Assembly (NCBI GenBank): GCA_026874595.1
Contig: CM049313.1
Span: 79,248,659-79,312,658 of the forward strand
Direction of reading: 5' to 3'
Origin: Sipunculus nudus
Taxonomy: Eukaryota; Annelida; Sipuncula; Golfingiida; Sipunculidae
Length of the DNA: 64,000 nt
The notes beneath the pieces are model-generated. The model was given only the letters and a program-made list of their open reading frames with translations. It was not told the DNA's origin and did no database searches. This document shows positions 60,401 to 64,000 of this stretch, in pieces; positions within the stretch are counted from its first letter, which is position 1, and every line of letters begins with the position of its first letter. Both the position numbers and the translations under genes were made by a program.

Positions 60401-62245
60401 CCTATATAGGCGGGCAAGATTCCTTATGTTTTGTCCGGTGACCGTAAATGCACTGTCCTGTGAGGAGCCAAACCTGGGACGTTGTTAACGATACTTCAGC
60501 CATAGCCTGGAAGGGGGCATTTTGGTGATCCATCGTGCTGTTGTATGGAAGTTACCTATATTGGCGGGCAAGATTCCTTATGTTTTGTCCGGTGACCGTA
60601 ATTGTACTGTCCGGTGAGGAGCCAAACCTGGGATGTTGTTAACAATACTTCAGCCATAGCCTGGAAGGGGGCATTTTGGTGATCCATCGTGCTGTTGTAT
60701 GGAAGTTACCTAAAAAGGCGGCCAAGATTCCTTATGTTTTGTCCAGTGACCGTAAATGTACTGTCCGGTGAGGAGCCAAACCGGGGACGTTGTTAACGTT
60801 CCTTCAGCCATAGCCTTAAAGGGGGCATTTTGGTGATCCATCGTGCTGTTGTATGGAAGTTACCTATATAGGCGGGCAAGATTCCTTATGGTTTCTCCGG
60901 AGACCGTAAATGTACTGTCCGGTGAGGAGCCAAACCTGGGATGTTGTTAACGATACTTCAGCCATAGCCTGGAAGGGGGCATTTTGGTGATCCATCGTGC
61001 TGTTGTATGGTAGTTACCTATATAGGTGGGCAAGATTCCTTATGTTTTTTCCGGTGACCATAAATGTACTGTCCGGTGAGGAGCCAAACCTGGGACGTTC
61101 TTAACGATACTTCAGCCATAGCCTGGAAGGGGGCATTTTGGTGATCCATCGTGCTGTTGTATGGAAGTTACCTATATAGGCGGGCAAGATTCCTTATGTT
61201 TTGTCCGGTGACCGTAATTGTACTGTCCGGTGAGGAGCCAAACCTGGCATGTTGTTAACAATACTTCAGCCATAGCCTGGAAGGGGGCATTTTGGTGATC
61301 CATCGTGCTGTTGTATGGAAGTTACCTATATAGGCAGGAAAGATTCCTTATGTTTTGTCCGGTGACCGTAAATGTACTGTTCGGTGAGGAGCCAAACCTG
61401 GGACGTTGTTAAGGATACTTCAGCCATAGCCTGGAAGGGGGCATTTTGGTGATCCATAGGCTGTTGTATGGAAGTTACCTATATAAGCGGGCAAGATTCC
61501 TTATGTTTTGTCCGGTGACCGTAAATGCACTGTCCGGTGAGGAGCCAAACCTGGGACGTTGTTAACGATACTTCAGCAATAGCCTGGAAGGGGGCATTTT
61601 GGTGATCCATCGTGCTGTTGTATGGAAATTGCCTATATAGGCGGGCAAGATTCCTTATGTTTTGTCCGGTGACCGTAAATGTACTGTCCGGTGAGGAGCC
61701 AAACCTGGGACGTTGTTAACGATACTTCAGCCATAGCCTGGAAGGGGGCATTTTGGTGATCCATCGTGCTGTTGTATGGAAGTTACCTATATAGGCATGC
61801 AAGATTCCTTATGTTTTGTCCGGTGACCGTAATTGTACTGTCCGGTGAGGAGCCAAACCTGGGATGTTGTTAACAATACTTCAGCCATAGCCTGGAAGGG
61901 GGCATTTTGGTGATCCATCGTGCTGTTGTATGGAAGTTACCTATATAGGCAGGCAAGATTCCTTATGTTTTGTCCAGTGACCGTAAATGTACTGTCCGCT
62001 GAGGAGCCAAACCGGGGACGTTGTTAACTTTCCTTCAGCCATAGCCTTGAAGGGAGCATTTTGGTGATCCATCATGCTGTTGTATGGAAGTTACCTATAT
62101 AGGCGGGAAAGATTCCTTATGTTTTGTCCGGTGACCGTAAATGTACTGTCCGGTGAGGAGCCAAACCTGGGACGTTGTTAACGATACTTCAGCCATAGCC
62201 TGGAAGGGGGCATTTTGGTGATCCATCGTGCTGTTGTATGGAAGT
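57471..62245. repeat. Higher-order block of 31 monomers, copy 2 (4773 bp)
   Basis: Direct neighbour of copy 1, with the same series of variant monomers. The match breaks near 62250, where the GGCAGGTAAG/AAAACGGGG monomers expected for a third copy are replaced by ordinary ones. Within each block a shorter periodicity of 13 monomers also shows (GGCATGCAAG at 52865 and 54868, 57638 and 59641, both 2003 bp apart). Confidence 0.9.
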
Positions 62246-64000
62246 TACCTATATAGGCGGGCAAGATTCCTTATGTTTTGTCCGGTGACTGTAAATGTAC
62301 TGTCCGGTGAGGAGCCAAACCTGGGACGTTGTTAACAATACTTCAGCCATAGCCTGGAAGGGGGCATTTTGGTGATCCATCGTGCTGTTGTATGGAAGTT
62401 ACCTATATAGGCGGGCAAGATTCCTTATGTTTTGTCAGGTGACCGTAAATGTACTGTCCGGTGAGGAGCCAAACCTGGGACGTTGTTAACGTTACTTCAT
62501 CCATAGCCTGGAAGGGGGCATTTTGGTGATCCATCGTGCTGTTGTATGGAAGTAACCTATATAGGCGGGCAAGATTCCTTATGTTTTGTCCGGTGACCGT
62601 AAATGCACTGTCCTGTGAGGAGCCAAACCTGGGACGTTGTTAACGATACTTCAGCCATAGCCTGGAAGGGGGCATTTTGGTGATCCATCGTGCTGTTGTA
62701 TGGAAGTTACCTATATTGGCGGGCAAGATTGCTTATGTTTTGTCCGGTGACCGTAATTGTACTGTCCGGTGAGGAGCCAAACCTGGGATGTTGTTAACAA
62801 TACTTCAGCCATAGCCTGGAAGGGGGCATTTTGGTGATCCATCGTGCTGTTGTATGGAAGTTACCTATATAGGCGGGCAAGATTCCTTATGTTTTGTCCA
62901 GTGACCGTAAATGTACTGTCCGTTGAGGAGCCAAACCGGGGACGTTGTTAACGTTCCTTCAGCCATAGCCTTAAAGGGGGCATTTTGGTGATCCATTGTG
63001 CTATTGTATGGAAGTTACCTATATAGGCGGGCAAGATTCCTTATGTTTTCTCCGGTGACCGTAAATGTACTGTCCGGTGAGGAGCCAAACCTGGGATGTT
63101 GTTAACGATACTTCAGCCATAGCCTGGAAGGGGGCATTTTGGTGATCCATCGTGCTGTTGTATGGTAGTTACCTATATAGGTGGGCAAGATTCCTTATGT
63201 TTTTTCCGGTGACCGTAAATGTACTGTCCGGTGAGGAGCCAAACCTGGGACGTTGTTAACGATACTTCAGCCATAGCCTGGAAGGGGGCATTTTGGTGAT
63301 CCATCGTGCTGTTGTATGGAAGTTACCTATATAGGCGGGCAAGATTCCTTATGTTTTGTCCGGTGACCGTAATTGTACTGTCCGGTGAGGAGCCAAACCT
63401 GGCATGTTGTTAACAATACTTCAGCCATAGCCTGGAAGGGGGCATTTTGGTGATCCATCGTGCTGTTTTATGGAAGTTACCTATATAGGCGGGCAAGATT
63501 CCTTATGTTTTGTCCAGTGACCGTAAATGTACTGTCCGGTGAGGAGCCAAACCGGGGACGTTGTTAACGTTCCTTCAGCCATAGCCTTGAAGGGGGCATT
63601 TTGGTGATCCATCATGCTGTTGTATGGAAGTTACCTATATAGGCGGGAAAGATTCCTTATGTTTTGTCCGGTGACCGTAAATGTACTGTCCGGTGAGGAG
63701 CCAAACCTGGGACGTTGTTAACGATACTTCAGCCATTGCCTGGAAGGGGGCATTTTGGTGATCCATCGTGCTGTTGTATGGAAGTTACCTATATAGGCGG
63801 GCAAGATTCCTTATGTTTTGTCCGGTGACTGTAAATGTACTGTCCGGTGAGGAGCCAAACCTGGGACGTTGTTAACGATACTTCAGCCATAGCCTGGAAG
63901 GGGGCATTTTGGTGATCCATCATGCTGTTGTATGGAAGTTACCTATATAGGCGGGCAAGATTCCTTATGTTTTGTCCGGTGACCGTAATTGTACTGTCCG

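Larger units (their letters stand above)
49160..64000. repeat. 154 bp satellite array, about 96 copies, cut by window end
   Basis: The unit is 154 bp: GTTGTTAACGATACTTCAGC, CATAGCCTGGAAGGGGGCAT, TTTGGTGATCCATCGTGCTG, TTGTATGGAAGTTACCTATA, TAGGCGGGCAAGATTCCTTA, TGTTTTGTCCGGTGACCGTA, AATGTACTGTCCGGTGAGGA, GCCAAACCTGGGAC. Monomers differ at a limited set of sites (ACGATA/ACAATA/ACGTTC, GGGCAAG/GGCATGCAAG/GGCAGGCAAG, CCGGTGACC/CCAGTGACC). No frame is kept (154 is not divisible by three), and short minus-strand frames are by-products. Size and homogeneity are those of a classical satellite. Confidence 0.98.

Overview
The window is eukaryotic. Coding sequence sits in short exons with GT-AG introns, the base composition is AT-rich, (TA)n tracts are frequent, and decayed non-LTR, LTR and DNA transposons are mixed with very large tandem arrays. 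The mix (GTTCAA-type LINE ends, tRNA-derived SINE, tetranucleotide tracts beside minisatellites, MADF/Harbinger remains) suggests a marine lophotrochozoan, most likely a bivalve mollusc. That is inference; no species marker was recognised.

Most bases are repeats. Main arrays: a 42-48 bp minisatellite (1-6470), a 32 bp array (11.0-12.85 kb, decayed copies to 14.74 kb), a 29 bp array that becomes an 87 bp trimeric higher-order repeat (24.0-27.06 kb), a 71 bp array (41.78-44.12 kb) and a 154 bp satellite (49.16 kb to the window end). The satellite contains two adjacent copies of a 4773 bp block of 31 monomers. Between the arrays lie a TIR element in TA repeats (6.78-8.29 kb), a Harbinger-like element with a broken MADF gene (13.93-14.59 kb), a dead L1/Tx1-type LINE (17.74-20.1 kb), a Ty3/gypsy-type integrase remnant (22.1-22.65 kb), two solo-LTR-like sequences, other LINE pieces, a tRNA-headed SINE and an inverted pair of arrays carrying oestrogen-response-element-like palindromes (36.8-40.4 kb).

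The real protein-coding content is split into small exons and is easily missed. Two paralogous genes for small secreted or membrane cysteine-rich proteins point away from each other. Gene A is on the minus strand (signal-peptide exon at 28.5 kb, second exon at 27.8-27.9 kb). Gene B is on the plus strand (exons at 45.09, 46.80 and 47.99 kb). Exon sizes, intron phases and even intron sequence match. Downstream of gene A on the same strand are mini-exons of 21, 36 and 33 nt (15.47-17.3 kb) and a last exon with a transmembrane helix and short tail (14.94-15.13 kb). All of these exons are in phase 1, the phase in which gene B exon 3 ends. The family architecture is therefore probably signal peptide, Cys-rich domain, Pro/Ser/Thr stalk made of mini-exons, transmembrane anchor. 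A second possible membrane-protein end (gene C) lies at 23.2-23.7 kb on the minus strand. No prokaryotic features, CRISPR arrays or rRNA genes were seen.
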